Shown here: piece by piece, positions 20,497 through 30,139 of the stretch | Layout: every line of letters starts with the position of its first letter | Position numbering within the stretch: the stretch's first letter is position 1 | Assembly (NCBI GenBank): GCA_017302455.1 | Contig: JAFLDO010000025.1 | Location: forward strand, 1-64,000 | Direction: 5' to 3' | Length of the DNA stretch: 64,000 bases | From: Accumulibacter sp. | Lineage (GTDB): Bacteria > Pseudomonadota > Gammaproteobacteria > Burkholderiales > Rhodocyclaceae | Position numbers and translations under genes: made by a program | The notes under the pieces: model-generated | Database searches by the model: none | Told to the model about the DNA's origin: nothing | Seen by the model: the letters and a program-made list of their open reading frames with translations, nothing else

Positions 20497-20568
20497 CGCC
20501 TTTCCCCCTTGGCCTGTTGAGGGATGAGTTTAGTATGCTGTCCCTGAAATTCCTGTCCCTGAAATTCC
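20382..20568. repeat. short inverted-repeat element interrupting the metalloprotease gene
   Basis: Four copies of GGGAGTTTTGGGGACA (20382, 20398, 20417 partial, 20427) are followed about 100 bp later by two head-to-tail copies of TGTCCCTGAAATTCC (20539, 20554). The right-end units are imperfect reverse complements of the left-end units (GGARTTTYRGGGACA), so the segment has inverted-repeat ends. It resembles REP/BIME-type or MITE sequences; no transposase is encoded. Confidence 0.65.
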
Positions 20569-20895
20569 CCTTCAGCCGTCTGGCCCGTCAGCAGCCAGGT
20601 CTCGCCGACCCACAGCGCCAGCGCAAAGCTGACCTCGCCGGTCGTTTCCTCAGGCGAGGGCTTGCATACCGGAAAGCCGCAACGGACAGCGCGAATGCTC
20701 GACGCATTCCCGGTCTCGTCCCGAAGCTCGTCCACCTGCGGCCAGGAGCCACTCGTGAGTCGCTGCCGAGGCTTTCAGTTGATCTGCCGCAAAGTGGCGA
20801 CAGGTAGGACGCTTTGAGGCTTCATGCCCGTGCAGAACACCCAAATGCTGTCATGGCGCTGTAGGATTCAAACCTCTGGCAACGCAGGCTCCCGG
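20569..20895. other. intergenic region upstream of the T1SS genes
   Basis: No gene is supported. A minus-strand frame (20735-20307) stays open for 142 codons but runs through the repeat cluster and shows no recognisable domain. The region should carry the promoter for the secretion genes; no clear -35/-10 pair was found. Confidence 0.4.
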
Positions 20896-23097
20896 ATGAC
20901 TTCCACCGACACCTCCCCGAATCCCCCGACAGGCACGCCGCAGCCCGGCCTCGGCGAGGGCTTGCGCGAGGATCTTCTCCATCACGATCCGCTGCTCGCC
21001 TGCCTCGTCGAGCTGACGCGGCTGCATGGTCGGCCGAGCACGCGCGCGGCATTGTCGGCGGGTCTGCCGCTGGCGGGCGGCGGCCTGACGCCTTCCTTAT
21101 TTGCGCGCGCGGCGGCACGCGCCGGTCTGTCGAGCCGGATCGTGCGCCGGCAACTCGCCGACATCGACAGCGTCCTCCTGCCGGTGATCCTGCTGCTGAA
21201 AGGCGACGGCGCCTGCGTGCTGCTCGGTTGGGACGAGAGCGGCGAGACCGCGCGCCTGCTCTTTCCGGAGACCGGTCAGGGCGAGGTCCTGCTCGGCCGC
21301 GCGGCGCTGAGCGAACGCTACCTGGGAATCGCCGTCTTTGCCCGGCCGCGCTTCAGCTTCGACGCGCGCACGCCGGAGGTCGGCCAGGTCGCCGAACGGC
21401 ACTGGTTCTGGGGCGCCTTGCTCGAGCAGGCGGGGCTGTATCGCGACGTTCTCGGCGCCGCACTGCTGGTCAACATCTTCGCGCTGGTGATGCCGCTTTT
21501 CGTGATGAACGTCTACGATCGCGTCGTCCCCAACAACGCCACCGATACCCTGTGGATGCTGGCGCTGGGCGTGCTGCTGGTGATCGGCATGGACTACATG
21601 CTGCGTCTGCTGCGCGGCCGCTTCATCGATCTCGCCAGTGCGCGCATCGACGTCAAACTGTCGGCCTTGATCATGGAGCGCGTGCTCGGCATGCGCCTGG
21701 AAGCGCGGCCGGCGTCGGTCGGTTCCTTCGCCGCCAATCTGCGCTCGTTCGAGTCGGTGCGCGATTTCATCGCCTCGGCAACCGTTTCGGCCTTGATCGA
21801 TCTGCCGTTCGCGCTGATCTTTCTGCTGGTCATCGTCTGGATTGCCTGGCCGCTGGTCCTGATTCCCCTGCTCGGCCTGGTCGTCGGCGTGATCTATGCC
21901 TACCTCGTCCAGCACCGCATGCACGAACTGGCCGAAACCACCTATCGCGCCACGGCGCAGCGCAATGCGGCGCTGATCGAAAGCCTGACGGCGCTCGAAA
22001 CGATCAAGACGCAGAACGCCGAAGGTGTCGTCCAGAACAAGTGGGAGCGCACGACGGCCTTCCTCGCGCGCAGCGGCGTCCAGTTGCGCCTGCTGTCGTC
22101 GTCGGCCAGCAACGGCGCGGCCGCCGTCACGCAGGTGGTCAATGTCGCGTTGGTGATCGCCGGCGTCTACCTGATCCAGGAGCGCCTGCTGACCATGGGC
22201 GGCCTGATCGCGGTCACCATGCTCGGTGGCCGCGCCATCGCGCCGCTGGCGCAGGTGGTCGGGCTGTTGATGCAATACCAGAACGCCCGCCTGGCGCTGT
22301 CCACGCTCGACAAGATGATGGTGCAGCCGGTCGAGCGTCCGGACGCGACGGCATTCATTCATCGGCCCGAACTGAGCGGCGAGATCGAGTTCCGCCATGT
22401 CTCGTTCAGCTACCCGGAGCAGGGCGAAGCGGCGCTGACCAATGTCTCGCTGCGCATCGCGCCGGGCGAGCGCGTCATCATCATCGGTCGTACCGGCTCT
22501 GGCAAGACGACGCTGCAGAAGCTGATGCTCGGGCTGTACCAGCCGAGCCAGGGCGTGGTGCGTATCGACGGAATCGACCTGCGCCAGCTCGACCCGGCAG
22601 ACCTGCGGCGCAACATCGGTTGCGTCGGCCAGGACGCGACCCTGTTCTACGGTACCCTGCGCGAGAACATCGCCATCGGTGCGCCCTACGCCGACGACGC
22701 GGCGATCGTCACCGCCGCCGAAGTCGCCGGCCTGACGCAGTTCGTCAATCGCCATCCGAAGGGATTCGACATGCTGATTGGCGAACGTGGTGAATCGCTC
22801 TCGGGCGGTCAGCGACAGGAGGTGGCGATTGCCCGCGCGGTGTTGCTGGACCCGCCGATCCTCTTGCTCGATGAACCGACCAGTGCGATGGACTTTTCGA
22901 CCGAGCAGGGTTTCAAGGAACGCCTGATGCGCTTTGCCGCCCACAAGACCGTGATCGTCGTCACCCATCGGACGAGCCTGATCGACCTGGCGACACGGCT
23001 CATCGTCGTCGACGACGGGCGCATCGTCGCCGACGGGCCGCGCGATCAGGTCGTCGAAGCGCTGCAGTCGGGGCGCGTCGGGCGGGCAGCGCCATGA
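20896..23097 (+). CDS. lapB: type I secretion ABC transporter, LapB-like
   Basis: 733 residues from the ATG at 20896. N-terminal C39-like domain in which the catalytic Cys position is Pro (DPLLACLVELTRLHG), so it is non-proteolytic; six membrane helices (about 165-430); ABC ATPase with Walker A IIGRTGSGKTTLQKL, signature LSGGQRQ and Walker B ILLLDEPTSAMD. It exports the RTX adhesin encoded three genes later, with the membrane fusion protein and LapE. The upstream ATG at 20824 would add 24 residues without support. It overlaps the next gene by 4 bp (ATGA). Confidence 0.93.
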   Translation: MTSTDTSPNPPTGTPQPGLGEGLREDLLHHDPLLACLVELTRLHGRPSTRAALSAGLPLAGGGLTPSLFARAAARAGLSSRIVRRQLADIDSVLLPVILLLKGDGACVLLGWDESGETARLLFPETGQGEVLLGRAALSERYLGIAVFARPRFSFDARTPEVGQVAERHWFWGALLEQAGLYRDVLGAALLVNIFALVMPLFVMNVYDRVVPNNATDTLWMLALGVLLVIGMDYMLRLLRGRFIDLASARIDVKLSALIMERVLGMRLEARPASVGSFAANLRSFESVRDFIASATVSALIDLPFALIFLLVIVWIAWPLVLIPLLGLVVGVIYAYLVQHRMHELAETTYRATAQRNAALIESLTALETIKTQNAEGVVQNKWERTTAFLARSGVQLRLLSSSASNGAAAVTQVVNVALVIAGVYLIQERLLTMGGLIAVTMLGGRAIAPLAQVVGLLMQYQNARLALSTLDKMMVQPVERPDATAFIHRPELSGEIEFRHVSFSYPEQGEAALTNVSLRIAPGERVIIIGRTGSGKTTLQKLMLGLYQPSQGVVRIDGIDLRQLDPADLRRNIGCVGQDATLFYGTLRENIAIGAPYADDAAIVTAAEVAGLTQFVNRHPKGFDMLIGERGESLSGGQRQEVAIARAVLLDPPILLLDEPTSAMDFSTEQGFKERLMRFAAHKTVIVVTHRTSLIDLATRLIVVDDGRIVADGPRDQVVEALQSGRVGRAAP

Positions 23098-24512
23098 GTG
23101 GACGCCTGATGGCCAGCGCGCGCCGTGCCCAGGGCGCCCTCGAGTGGCTGCGTGTGCGTCTGCAGCCCGGGTTCGACTCGTGGATGAACCGGGCGATCGA
23201 CGTCGAGAAGGAGCGCGAACAGCAGGGTTTTGCCGCCGACAGCGACTACGCCATCCTGCAACAGGACCCCTTGCGCGCGCGCGTCCTGCTCAAGTCGATC
23301 GGCGTGGCCTTCGCGCTGTTCGTCATGTGGGCGGCGGTCAGCCAGGTCGACGAAGTCACGCGCGGCGAGGGCAAGGTCATTCCGTCGCGGCAGTTGCAGG
23401 TTCTGCAGAGCCTCGACGGCGGCGTCGTGGACGAGATTCTGGTGCACGAGGGTGATGTCGTCGAACCCGAGCAGATCCTGCTGCGCATCGACCAGACGCG
23501 TTTCGTGTCGTCGGTGCGCGAGAGCCGCGTGCAATACACGGCGCTGGTCGCCAAGGCCGCGCGTCTGCGGGCGCTGACCGAGGGCGTCCCTTTCAAGATC
23601 CCGGACGAGGTGCTCAAGGAGGACCCGCGCACTGCCGAAGAGGAGCGGCGCCTGTATGAGTCGCGGCGCAGCGAGCTCGAAACGACGACCTCGATTGCCC
23701 GCCAGCAGTTGACGCAGCGTCAGCAGGAACTCGTCGAGGTGCGCGCCAAGCACGAACAGGCGAGCAAGGCGCACGAACTGGCGGCACGCGAACTGTCGGT
23801 GACCAAGCCGCTGATCGGTTCGGGCGCGGTCTCCGAGGTGGAACTGCTGCGCCTCGAGCGCGACGTCTCGCGTTTTCGCGGTGAACGCGAAATGGCAGCG
23901 GCGCAGATCGGCCGCCTGCAGTCGGCGATCAACGAAGCGAATCGCAAGATCGAGGAGGTCGGGCTGGCTTTTCGCAATGAATCCGGCAAGGAACTCGGCG
24001 AGACGATGGCCAAGCTGAACAGTCTCGCCGAGGGTGGCGTCGGCCTGTCCGACAAGGTCAGTCGTTCGGTGTTGCGCTCGCCGGTCAAGGGAACCGTCAA
24101 GCGCCTGCTGGTCAATACCGTCGGTGGCGTGGTGCAACCGGGCAAGGATATCGTCGAAATCGTCCCGCTCGAAGACAACCTGTTGCTCGAAGCGCGCGTG
24201 CATCCGCGCGACATCGCCTTCCTGCATCCAGGCCAGAAGGCGGTGGTCAAGTTCACCGCTTACGATTTCGCAATCTACGGGGGGCTCGACGGCAAGCTCG
24301 AACATATCGGCGCCGACACCGTGGTCGACGACAAAGGCAACGCGTTCTACATCGTTCGCGTGCGCACCAATCAGTCGACGCTGGGGAACAATCTGCCGGT
24401 CATCCCCGGCATGGTCGCCGAGGTCGATATCGTGACCGGGGAAAAGAGCGTCCTTTCCTACCTGCTGAAGCCGGTCCTGCGTGCCAAGGCGCGCGCCTTT
24501 TCCGAGCGTTGA
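23094..24512 (+). CDS. lapC: HlyD-family membrane fusion protein, LapC-like
   Basis: 472 residues. One membrane helix (VLLKSIGVAFALFVMWAAV, about residues 63-82), a periplasmic lipoyl/barrel-sandwich half (VIPSRQLQVLQSLDGGVVDEI), a long alpha-hairpin coiled coil (about 175-300) and the beta-barrel half (RSPVKGTVKRLLVNTVGGVVQPG). It bridges the inner-membrane ABC protein to the outer-membrane TolC-like channel. Confidence 0.94.
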   Translation: MSGRLMASARRAQGALEWLRVRLQPGFDSWMNRAIDVEKEREQQGFAADSDYAILQQDPLRARVLLKSIGVAFALFVMWAAVSQVDEVTRGEGKVIPSRQLQVLQSLDGGVVDEILVHEGDVVEPEQILLRIDQTRFVSSVRESRVQYTALVAKAARLRALTEGVPFKIPDEVLKEDPRTAEEERRLYESRRSELETTTSIARQQLTQRQQELVEVRAKHEQASKAHELAARELSVTKPLIGSGAVSEVELLRLERDVSRFRGEREMAAAQIGRLQSAINEANRKIEEVGLAFRNESGKELGETMAKLNSLAEGGVGLSDKVSRSVLRSPVKGTVKRLLVNTVGGVVQPGKDIVEIVPLEDNLLLEARVHPRDIAFLHPGQKAVVKFTAYDFAIYGGLDGKLEHIGADTVVDDKGNAFYIVRVRTNQSTLGNNLPVIPGMVAEVDIVTGEKSVLSYLLKPVLRAKARAFSER

Positions 24513-25125
24513 GTTGCTGCAGCAGATTTTTCTCTCCGTCGATGCGCGGCAGCGCAACTCCTGGCGAGCCGCGTTCCCGAACCTGATCGTCGGTCGTCTG
24601 GAGGGCATGCCGGCAGCGCCGGCGCTGGTCTGGGCACTGCTGCCGAACGGGCAGCGGCCCGAGGAACTGGTCGCGCGCCTGCGCCGGGGGCTGGCCGGGC
24701 GCTCGCTGATCGTGCTGGCCGACGAGCCCGATGAAGATGGCGCCCTGGCGGCCCTGGCGGCGGGTGCCGCCGCTTACTGCAACGGGCATGCGGCACCGAC
24801 GGTGCTGCAACAGGTGGCAGCGGTGGTCCAGAACGGCGGCGTGTGGATCGGCGAGGGTCTGATGAAGCGTCTGCTGGTCGCCAGCGCGGCCTTGCTGAGC
24901 AAGCGTCCGAGCGATGGCGATGCCTGGCGCAGCGCGCTTACCGCGCGCGAACAGGAGGTCGCCGTGGCGGTGGCCGCCGGGGCGAGCAACAAGGAAATCG
25001 CCCGGCAACTCGCCATCACCGAACGAACCGTCAAGTTCCACGTCAGCGCCGTGCTCGAAAAGCTCGGCGCCCGCGATCGCCTGCAGCTCTCGCTGATCAT
25101 CAACGGCGTCGGCAGCAGGGCCTGA
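24481..25125 (+). CDS. LuxR-family DNA-binding regulator
   Basis: 214 residues from a GTG at 24481; a TTG at 24514 just after the lapC stop is an alternative. The N-terminal part looks like a degenerate receiver (IVLADEPDEDGALAALAAGAAAYCNGHA, without the phospho-Asp pocket), the C-terminal part is a classical LuxR/GerE helix-turn-helix (LTAREQEVAVAVAAGASNKEIARQLAITERTVKFH). It sits between the secretion genes and the adhesin and probably controls the adhesin gene; its input is unknown. Confidence 0.85.
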   Translation: MPRRAPFPSVELLQQIFLSVDARQRNSWRAAFPNLIVGRLEGMPAAPALVWALLPNGQRPEELVARLRRGLAGRSLIVLADEPDEDGALAALAAGAAAYCNGHAAPTVLQQVAAVVQNGGVWIGEGLMKRLLVASAALLSKRPSDGDAWRSALTAREQEVAVAVAAGASNKEIARQLAITERTVKFHVSAVLEKLGARDRLQLSLIINGVGSRA

Positions 25126-25231
25126 TTCAACGCCCGCCGACACGCTTTCTTCCCGTACGTCAGTACAGTAGTCGGCCCCGGCGGCGTGGGCTATCGTTGC
25201 GGTCTTCCAAACTCCGCTTCGAGGCTTCACC

Positions 25232-28200
25232 ATGGCTGACAGGACACCTCTCGCACGCGTTTCGGCGATCCAGGGCAAGGCTTTCGCAAAGGACCAGGAC
25301 GGCAATCTGCGTCAATTGCGCATCGGCGATGTGATCTACGAGGGCGACGTCGTCGTCACTGGCGCCGGCAGCCGCGTCGACCTGGCCACCCCCGACAGCC
25401 AGTCGCTTGTGTTGCGCGCCAACGAGACGCTGACGGTCGATGCCGAAGTGTTCGCCTCGGTGAAGCCGGACGCCACGGACGCCGCCCTGCTCGGCGGGGC
25501 AAGGGACGTTGACCGGGTCATCAAGGCGATCAACGAAGGCGGCAGCCTCGACGCGCTACTCGACGAGACGGCGGCTGGCGCGGGCACGCCCGGAGGTGCT
25601 GACGGAGGACCCACGTTTGTTCGCTTGCTGCGCATCGTCGAGAATGTGGATCCGCTGGCTTTTGAGTTTGGCACTGCCAGAACCGCTCCCGTTGACGAGG
25701 TGCTTGGTGGGGCGGGCAGCGCCGCCGACGGCCTGATCGACCTGATCGATGCTGGCTTGGCGGCGCAGAGTGCAGCCACTGCGGCGGCCGCCGTTGGCTC
25801 GATCGCCGCCGCCGGCAACCCAGGCGGTGTCGCCGATACCCCAGTCGCCATCGACACCGTCGCCCCGAGCGTCGTCGTCGACATCGTCGATACCCGCCTG
25901 AACAGCGGCGACAGGGTATCGACCGTCACCTTCACCTTCAGTGACGCTCCGAGCGGCTTCGACCTGGCCGACATTGCTGTGGTCGGCGGCACCCTGAGCG
26001 ACCTGACGCCAACCGCCGACCCGAAAGTCTTCACCGCCACCTTCACAGCGGCTGACGGCTTCACCGGTACCGGCAGCGTTGGCGTTACCGCGGGCAGCTA
26101 TACCGATGCCGCCGGTGATCCTGGCCGTGGCGCCAGCGATACCGTGTCCATCGACACCGTCGCCCCGAGTGTCGTTGTCGACATCGTCGATACCAGCTTG
26201 ACCAGAAGTGACGCGGTGTCGGTCGTCACCTTCACCTTCAGTGACGCTCCGGTGGGCTTTACCCTGGCCGACACCACGGCCGTCGGCGGCACGTTGAGCG
26301 GCCTGACGCCCACCGCCGACCCGAAGGTGTTTACCGCCACCTTCACGGCGGCTGTCGGCTTTACGGGTACCGGTAGCGTTGGCGTTACCACGGGCAGTTA
26401 CACCGATGCCGCCGGTGATCCTGGCCGTGGCGCTAGCGACACCGTTGCGATCGACACTGTCGCCCCGAGCGTCGTCGTTGACATTACCGATCCCAGCCTC
26501 AACAGCGGTGACAAGGTATCGACCGTCACCTTCACCTTCAGCGACGCCCCGGTGGGCTTCACCCTGGCCGCCACCACGGCCGTCGGCGGCACGCTGAGTG
26601 GCCTGACGCCGACGGCCGACCCGAAAGTCTTCACCGCCACCTTCATGGCGACTGATGCTTTCACCGGCACCGGCAGCGTTGCCGTAACCGCGGGCAGCTA
26701 CACCAATGCCGCCGGTAGTCCCGGCGGTGGCGGGAGCGACACCGTCCCCATCGACACCGTGGCCCCAAGCGTCGTCGTCGACATCGTCGACGCCAGCCTG
26801 AACAGCATCGACAAGGTGTCGACCGTCACCTTCACCTTCAGCGACGCCCCGGTGGGCTTTACCCTGGCCGACACCACGGCCGTCGGCGGCACGTTGAGCG
26901 GCCTGACGCCGACCGCTGACCCGAAAGTCTTCACCGCTACGTTCACGGCAACCGACGGCTTCACCGGTCCGGGCAGCGTTGCCGTTACTGCGGGCAGCTA
27001 CACCGATGCCGCCGGGAACCCCGGTACGAGCGGCAGCGACACGGTGCCCATCGATACCGTCGCCCCGAGCGTCATCGTCGACATCGTCGATCCCAGCCTG
27101 AACAGCACCGACAAGGTGTCGACCGTCACCTTCACGTTCAGCGACGCCCCGGTGGGCTTTACCTTGGCCGACACCACGGCCGTCGGCGGCACGCTGAGCG
27201 GCCTCACCGCCACGGCCGACCCGAAAGTCTTCACCGCCACCTTCACGGCAACCGACGGCTTCACCGGCACCGGCAGCGTCAGCGTCGCCGACGCCAGCTA
27301 CACCGATACGGCCGGCAACACCGGAAGCGGCAACAGCGACACGGTGCCCATCGACACCGTTGCCCCGAGCGTCGTGGTCGACATCGTGGACGCCAGCCTG
27401 AACAGCACCGACAAGGTGTCGACCGTCACCTTCACCTTCAGTGACGCCCCGGTGGGCTTCACCCTGGCCGACACCACGGCCGTCGGCGGCACGCTGAGCG
27501 GCCTGACACCGACCGCTGACCCGAAAGTCTTCACCGCCACCTTCACGGCAACCGACGGCTTCACCGGTCCGGGCAGCGTTGCCGTTACTGCGGGCAGCTA
27601 CACCGATGCCGCCGGCAACCCCGGCGGTGGCGGCAGCGACACCGTCCCGATCGACACCGTCGCCCCGAGCGTCGTCGTCGACATCGTCGACACCACCCTG
27701 AACAGCACCGACAAGGTGTCGACCGTCACCTTCACCTTCAGCGATGCCCCGGTGGGCTTTACCCTGGCCGACACCACTGCCGTCGGCGGTACGGTCAGCG
27801 GCCTGACACCGACGGCCGACCCGAAAGTTTTCACCGCCACCTTCACGGCAACCGATGGCTTCACCGGCACCGGCAGCGTCAGCGTCGCCGATGCCAGCTA
27901 CACCGATACGGCCGGGAACCCCGGTACGAGCGGCAGCGACACGGTGCCCATCGATACCGTCGCTCCGAGCGTCATCGTCGACATCGTCGATCCCAGCCTG
28001 AACAGCACCGACAAGGTGTCGACCGTCACCTTTACCTTCAGCGACGCGCCGGTAGGCTTTACCCTGGCCGACACCACGGCCGTCGGTGGCACGCTGAGCG
28101 GCCTGACGCCTACCGCGGATCCGAAAGTCTTCACCGCCATCTTCACGGCAACCGATGGTTTCACCGGTCCGGGCAGCGTTGCCGTTACTACGGGCAGCTA

Positions 28201-30133
28201 CACCGATGCCGCTGGCAACCCCGGTACGAGCGGCAGCGACGCGGTGACCATCGACACCGCGCCGCCAGTCCCGACCATCACCCTCGACGCGAGCATCACG
28301 GCTGACGACCTGATCAGCGCCGCAGAGGCCCGCAGCCCGGTCACCGTTACCGGGACGGCGGGTGGCGACGCCAGGGCTGGCGACACCGTCACCCTGACGA
28401 TCAACGGCAAGCCCTTCACCGGCACCGTCGTCGACACCGCCGGCGTGCTGACCTTTGCCATCGTCGTTCCCGGCGCCGACCTCGCCGCCGACCCCGACCG
28501 GACGATCGACGCCAGCATCACCACCACCGACGCCGCCGGCAATACCGCGACCGCTACCGACAACGAAAGCTACAAGCTCGGACCGGTGGCCGTCGCCGAC
28601 GTCAACTCGGTTTCCGAACTCACCGCCAACACGCTCTATTACAACGATGCCGCAAGCAATATCGGCATCCTTGACCCGGCGACCGGTGCGCGCACGCTGG
28701 TCGGCAATGCCGGCGTCGTCTTCGGAGACATTGCCGTGGGCCCCACCGGCACGCTTTTCGGCATCGCCCTGACGGGCTCGCCCAATACGCTGTACAGCAT
28801 CAATCCGACGACCGCCGCGGCCACCCGGATCGGGCCGGTGACAGGTGCGCCCTTCGTCAATTCGCTGGTTGCCAGTGGTGACGGTCGCCTGTTTGCCGCC
28901 GCCACCAGCAGCGGCGGCGATGTGTACCAGTTGTCAACGACCACCGGCGCCGCGACGCGTGTGGGCAGTTTCGGCCAAGGGTCCTCCGGCGATCTGCTGT
29001 TCTTCGACAACGCGCTGTATCTGTCGACGACCGCCGGCACGATCCGCAAGCTGGATCTGGCGACCGGCAGCGTCTCCACGGTAGTCAGCGGCTTGCCCAC
29101 CGACCTCTACAACCTGGCGCAGACGGATGTCGGGACGTTCGTCGGGAGTACGGCAGGTGGGGCGATGTACAGCATCGACCTTGCCGCAGGGACTGCCGCA
29201 GCGACCGGGGTGGTGACGGCTGGACAGCAGATTTATGGCTTCGCGGCGGCGCCCGTCGGCAGCCCACTGGTGACGGTTGTCGGCGATGTGACGCCGGGAA
29301 CGCCTGGTCAGGACTACGATCCCGACAGCAGTGCCAACCTCACGGTTACCGGCGTCGCTGCGGGCATTCCTGCAGTGCCCCCGGCGGCCGGTGTCGGGGC
29401 GGCTATCGACGGGATCTACGGCAAGGTCGTCATCGCTGCCGATGGCAGCTACAGCTACACGCTGGACAATTCCCGCGCGGCGGTACAGCGGCTTGGCGCC
29501 GGCGAGGTCGGCAGTGACGTCTTCACCTACAGGGTCACCGATGCCGATGGCGGCGTGGATACCGCGACACTGACCATTCAGGTCAACGGCGCCGGCGAAG
29601 TGGCGCCGCCGATCAGGACCGTCGGGACCAGCGGCAACGACGTGCTCAGTGGCAGCATCGCCGCCGACAGCATGCGCGGCGATGCCGGTAACGACACGAT
29701 GAGTGGCGGTCTGGGCGCCGACACCATGATCGGCGGTGCCGGCAACGATCTGATGAGCGGCGGCCTCGGTGCCGACGTCTTCCAGTGGCGTCTTGCCGAT
29801 CGCGGCGCCGCCGGGGCGCCGGCGGTCGATACGGTGACCGACTTCAGCAATTCCTCGCGTGCGTCGGGTGGCGACGTCCTCGATCTTCGCGACCTGCTGC
29901 AAGGGGAGAACTCCTCCTTGAGCAGCCTCGACAACTACCTGCACTTCGACGTTTCGGCAGGCAGCACCACGGTGCAGATCAGCAGCAGTGGTGGCTTCGC
30001 CAGCGGCTACAGCGCTGCTGCCGTTGATCAGCAGGTGGTATTGGCCGGCGTCGACCTGTCTGCCGGCGGCTTGACGACCGACCAGTTGATCATTCAGGAC
30101 CTGCTCACGAAAGGCAAGCTGATTACCGACTAG
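25232..30133 (+). CDS. lapA: giant RTX adhesin with LapG-cleavable retention module
   Basis: 1633 residues. N-terminal retention module (about 1-115) ending in ALLDETAAGAG, containing the TAAG cleavage motif (residues 113-116) used by LapG proteases. Then a spacer, eight near-identical 100-residue Ig/Bap-like repeats (about 206-1005), one Big-type domain, a YVTN/propeller-like region (about 1130-1340, ILDPATGARTLVGNAGVVFG), a VCBS-like repeat (GKVVIAADGSYSYTLDNS), RTX nonapeptides (GNDTMSGGLGADTMIGGAGND) and a T1SS C-terminal secretion signal. It is exported by lapB/lapC/lapE and held at the cell surface until cleaved. Confidence 0.94.
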   Translation: MADRTPLARVSAIQGKAFAKDQDGNLRQLRIGDVIYEGDVVVTGAGSRVDLATPDSQSLVLRANETLTVDAEVFASVKPDATDAALLGGARDVDRVIKAINEGGSLDALLDETAAGAGTPGGADGGPTFVRLLRIVENVDPLAFEFGTARTAPVDEVLGGAGSAADGLIDLIDAGLAAQSAATAAAAVGSIAAAGNPGGVADTPVAIDTVAPSVVVDIVDTRLNSGDRVSTVTFTFSDAPSGFDLADIAVVGGTLSDLTPTADPKVFTATFTAADGFTGTGSVGVTAGSYTDAAGDPGRGASDTVSIDTVAPSVVVDIVDTSLTRSDAVSVVTFTFSDAPVGFTLADTTAVGGTLSGLTPTADPKVFTATFTAAVGFTGTGSVGVTTGSYTDAAGDPGRGASDTVAIDTVAPSVVVDITDPSLNSGDKVSTVTFTFSDAPVGFTLAATTAVGGTLSGLTPTADPKVFTATFMATDAFTGTGSVAVTAGSYTNAAGSPGGGGSDTVPIDTVAPSVVVDIVDASLNSIDKVSTVTFTFSDAPVGFTLADTTAVGGTLSGLTPTADPKVFTATFTATDGFTGPGSVAVTAGSYTDAAGNPGTSGSDTVPIDTVAPSVIVDIVDPSLNSTDKVSTVTFTFSDAPVGFTLADTTAVGGTLSGLTATADPKVFTATFTATDGFTGTGSVSVADASYTDTAGNTGSGNSDTVPIDTVAPSVVVDIVDASLNSTDKVSTVTFTFSDAPVGFTLADTTAVGGTLSGLTPTADPKVFTATFTATDGFTGPGSVAVTAGSYTDAAGNPGGGGSDTVPIDTVAPSVVVDIVDTTLNSTDKVSTVTFTFSDAPVGFTLADTTAVGGTVSGLTPTADPKVFTATFTATDGFTGTGSVSVADASYTDTAGNPGTSGSDTVPIDTVAPSVIVDIVDPSLNSTDKVSTVTFTFSDAPVGFTLADTTAVGGTLSGLTPTADPKVFTAIFTATDGFTGPGSVAVTTGSYTDAAGNPGTSGSDAVTIDTAPPVPTITLDASITADDLISAAEARSPVTVTGTAGGDARAGDTVTLTINGKPFTGTVVDTAGVLTFAIVVPGADLAADPDRTIDASITTTDAAGNTATATDNESYKLGPVAVADVNSVSELTANTLYYNDAASNIGILDPATGARTLVGNAGVVFGDIAVGPTGTLFGIALTGSPNTLYSINPTTAAATRIGPVTGAPFVNSLVASGDGRLFAAATSSGGDVYQLSTTTGAATRVGSFGQGSSGDLLFFDNALYLSTTAGTIRKLDLATGSVSTVVSGLPTDLYNLAQTDVGTFVGSTAGGAMYSIDLAAGTAAATGVVTAGQQIYGFAAAPVGSPLVTVVGDVTPGTPGQDYDPDSSANLTVTGVAAGIPAVPPAAGVGAAIDGIYGKVVIAADGSYSYTLDNSRAAVQRLGAGEVGSDVFTYRVTDADGGVDTATLTIQVNGAGEVAPPIRTVGTSGNDVLSGSIAADSMRGDAGNDTMSGGLGADTMIGGAGNDLMSGGLGADVFQWRLADRGAAGAPAVDTVTDFSNSSRASGGDVLDLRDLLQGENSSLSSLDNYLHFDVSAGSTTVQISSSGGFASGYSAAAVDQQVVLAGVDLSAGGLTTDQLIIQDLLTKGKLITD
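25848..28247. repeat. eight tandem 300-bp repeats inside the adhesin gene
   Basis: The IDTVAPSVVVDI unit recurs every 300 bp exactly (for example near 25848, 26148, 26448, 26748, 27048, 27348, 27648, 27948). Neighbouring units are nearly identical in DNA; units beginning near 27048 and 27948 share the same PGTSGSDTVPIDTVAPSVIV coding. Such homogenised repeats recombine readily, and copy number may vary or be collapsed in assembly. Confidence 0.95.
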
Positions 30134-30139
30134 GCGGCC

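Noticed and set aside
20307-20735. 142-codon minus-strand ORF across the repeat cluster
   Set aside because: It reads through the GGGGACA repeats and shows no family-like sequence; cannot be supported as a gene.
21097-22968. 623-codon minus-strand ORF opposite lapB
   Set aside because: Shadow of the ABC transporter gene with Arg/Asp/Gln-rich low-complexity sequence.
25848-28247. Possible CRISPR-like array
   Set aside because: Repeats are 300-bp coding units without spacers.
26098-28563. Ladder of minus-strand ORFs of about 90 codons, each in the adhesin repeats
   Set aside because: They are the antisense of the same 300-bp repeat unit and recur only because the repeat does; no ribosome binding sites or domains.
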